Below, one piece after another: positions 63,106-64,000 of a stretch of DNA of 64,000 nt. The position numbers were made by a program, and so were the translations under genes. The notes under the pieces are model-generated. The model had not been told where the DNA came from. It saw nothing but the letters and a program-made list of their open reading frames with translations, and ran no database searches. The DNA is from Karalla daura (lineage: Eukaryota > Chordata > Actinopteri > Chaetodontiformes > Leiognathidae): assembly GCA_029224185.1 (NCBI GenBank), contig CM055188.1, positions 17,582,497-17,646,496 of the forward strand, read 5' to 3'. The stretch's first letter is position 1. The number at the start of each line of letters is the position of its first letter.

Positions 63106-63175
63106 CATCTCCACTCTCGCTGCAAACATCCAGAGTATCCATCAGAATCTTTCCAAGGGCTCTGTGAGACATGTT
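63106..63175 (-). CDS. Candidate internal exon of the same minus-strand gene
   Basis: A 70-nt interval bounded by a good acceptor (CTTTCTCCTAATAG, AG at 63177-63176) and a good donor (GGAGATG then GTAGGT, GT at 63105-63104). It reads NMSHRALGKILMDTLDVC then SESGD with no stop and enters in phase 0, leaves in phase 1. Both neighbours match these phases. Composition is more GC-rich than the surrounding AT-rich DNA. Product not recognised. Confidence 0.42.
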
Positions 63176-63177
63176 CT

Positions 63178-63902
63178 ATTAGGAGAAAGGTTTAAAAGGA
63201 AAATTAGCATTTACAGCAAAAGATGTACGAAAACATCACTAACCTGAACTAACCTGAGGCAGCAAAACATCTGTTCACTACTTGTGGACTCGAAATGTTT
63301 CCTGTTAATATCTTGTTATATCTTGTGTATAGTTTAGTCATTTTGTGTTTAGGATAGCTATAGTGGTCTATGTAAGTATCTCAGCTTTGTTTTATTAAAG
63401 TGTGATTATTCTAAGCACCATTTCAACTTTATTGAACATTTGTAATGATTTCTAAATTGCAATGCTCAGATCTTACTCCTTCAGATTGGGATTGATTTCA
63501 TTAATTTACCTGATTATTGGTCCTTGGTAACAGGATAGTGCCCCAATTTAATATACAATAATAATAATACTAATAAGATATTGGTTGGTGCTCTGAATGA
63601 GATGCATAAGAGTTGCCTCATTCCCAGTGGCATAATTCCAATTTAAAGGTGTCATAGTCATAACATAAGTAAATTAAAGATAATAAACTGTGCAATAAAC
63701 TGTGTAAACTGAATATACCAAAGAACTGAATAAAATCAATGATTAAAACTCATAAAAAAAAAACTCATTAATGTAAAATTGTGTTACACTGGATGGCTTA
63801 GTTTAGAAATTAGAGGTAAACTATAACAATAGAGAAGCTGTTGAGATGATGGCATGTTTGGGTGACCAACACCACGAAGATCTGTGCATGTCTGCAAAAT
63901 AA
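63178..63902. other. AT-rich intergenic or intronic sequence
   Basis: No gene motif, RNA gene or transposon was recognised. If the minus-strand gene model is right this is its intron. Confidence 0.4.
63557..63569. repeat. Short (AAT)n run
   Basis: About four AAT units inside an AT-rich intron-like stretch. Confidence 0.7.
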
Positions 63903-63916
63903 ACACTAGATGGCAC
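63903..63916 (+). promoter_or_regulatory. CTCF-like motif
   Basis: ACACTAGATGGCAC matches 13 of 14 positions of the published core CCASYAGRKGGCRS, differing at the first base. CTCF is the vertebrate insulator and loop-anchor protein. A single motif match is weak evidence of binding; such motifs are also carried by some retroelements. Confidence 0.3.
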
Positions 63917-63968
63917 TAAAGATGGACGTTAGTGCCCCTGAAATGATTTCTCTGTGTGTGTTCAGAAC

Positions 63969-64000
63969 CTTGTTGCGGAGCTGCAGCAGCAGAGAGAGCG
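63969..64000 (-). CDS. Candidate upstream exon, cut by window end
   Basis: On the minus strand the frame reads LSLLLQLRNK and ends at a possible donor (AACAAG then GTTCTG) in phase 0, which fits the phase-0 start of the exon at 63175. The plus strand offers a competing reading: TGTGTGTGTTCAG followed by AACCTTGTTGCGG, which would open an exon reading NLVAELQQQRER (63966 on), coiled-coil-like. Both cannot be right. The minus reading is preferred only because it is consistent with the other two exons. Confidence 0.27.

Overview
The window is vertebrate genomic DNA, most probably from a teleost fish, and it divides into two unequal parts. Positions 1 to about 60,136 (94% of the window) are one uninterrupted head-to-tail satellite array with a monomer of about 307 bp. 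I count about 196 monomers; the last is truncated and the array runs off the left end. No protein-coding gene, RNA gene or inserted transposon was seen inside it. The remaining 3.9 kb is the unique flank: a decayed LINE fragment, a CA microsatellite, a decayed HECT ubiquitin-ligase fragment of the G2E3-like type and a possible minus-strand gene whose exons join in phase. The teleost assignment is an inference from the L2/CR1-like LINE, the G2E3-like fragment and the CA repeat; the satellite itself is not one I can name.

The array is organised as nested higher-order repeats (HORs). Fourteen monomer types (m1 to m14), told apart by fixed single-base differences, form a 4,300-bp unit (A: 1-4300, 4916-9215, 34706-39007). 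Variants of 17 monomers (9216-14436) and of 13 monomers (B: 16587-20580 and 20581 onward; C: 25188-29178 and 29179-33169) look like products of unequal exchange. At 4608-4915 one monomer is a visible m2/m14 crossover product. From about 46.4 kb the monomers diverge and new HORs appear, chiefly an 11-monomer 3,392-bp unit (D: 48524-51915 and 51916-55307). D itself contains a six-monomer 1,852-bp period. The last monomer fades out at about 60,136.

Each monomer carries four structural elements: two overlapping near-perfect palindromes made of two CRE-like octamers in opposite orientation; a hairpin with perfect 10-bp arms; an 8-bp inverted repeat across the monomer junction; and a roughly 60-bp A-rich tract with A-runs about 9-10 bp apart. 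The palindrome box stays almost unchanged where the rest of the monomer diverges. A homogenised HOR array with dyad-rich monomers is what one expects of a centromeric or pericentromeric satellite, but that location is inference, and no CENP-B box was recognised.

In the flank, two minus-strand HECT exons (61408-61689 and 61271-61296) still join in phase but carry a nonsense codon, a frame break and a truncation. They are therefore scored as a pseudogene. Three further minus-strand exon candidates (63969-64000, 63106-63175, 62710-62879) share reading phase across both junctions and end in a stop with a polyadenylation signal downstream. Their product is not recognised.
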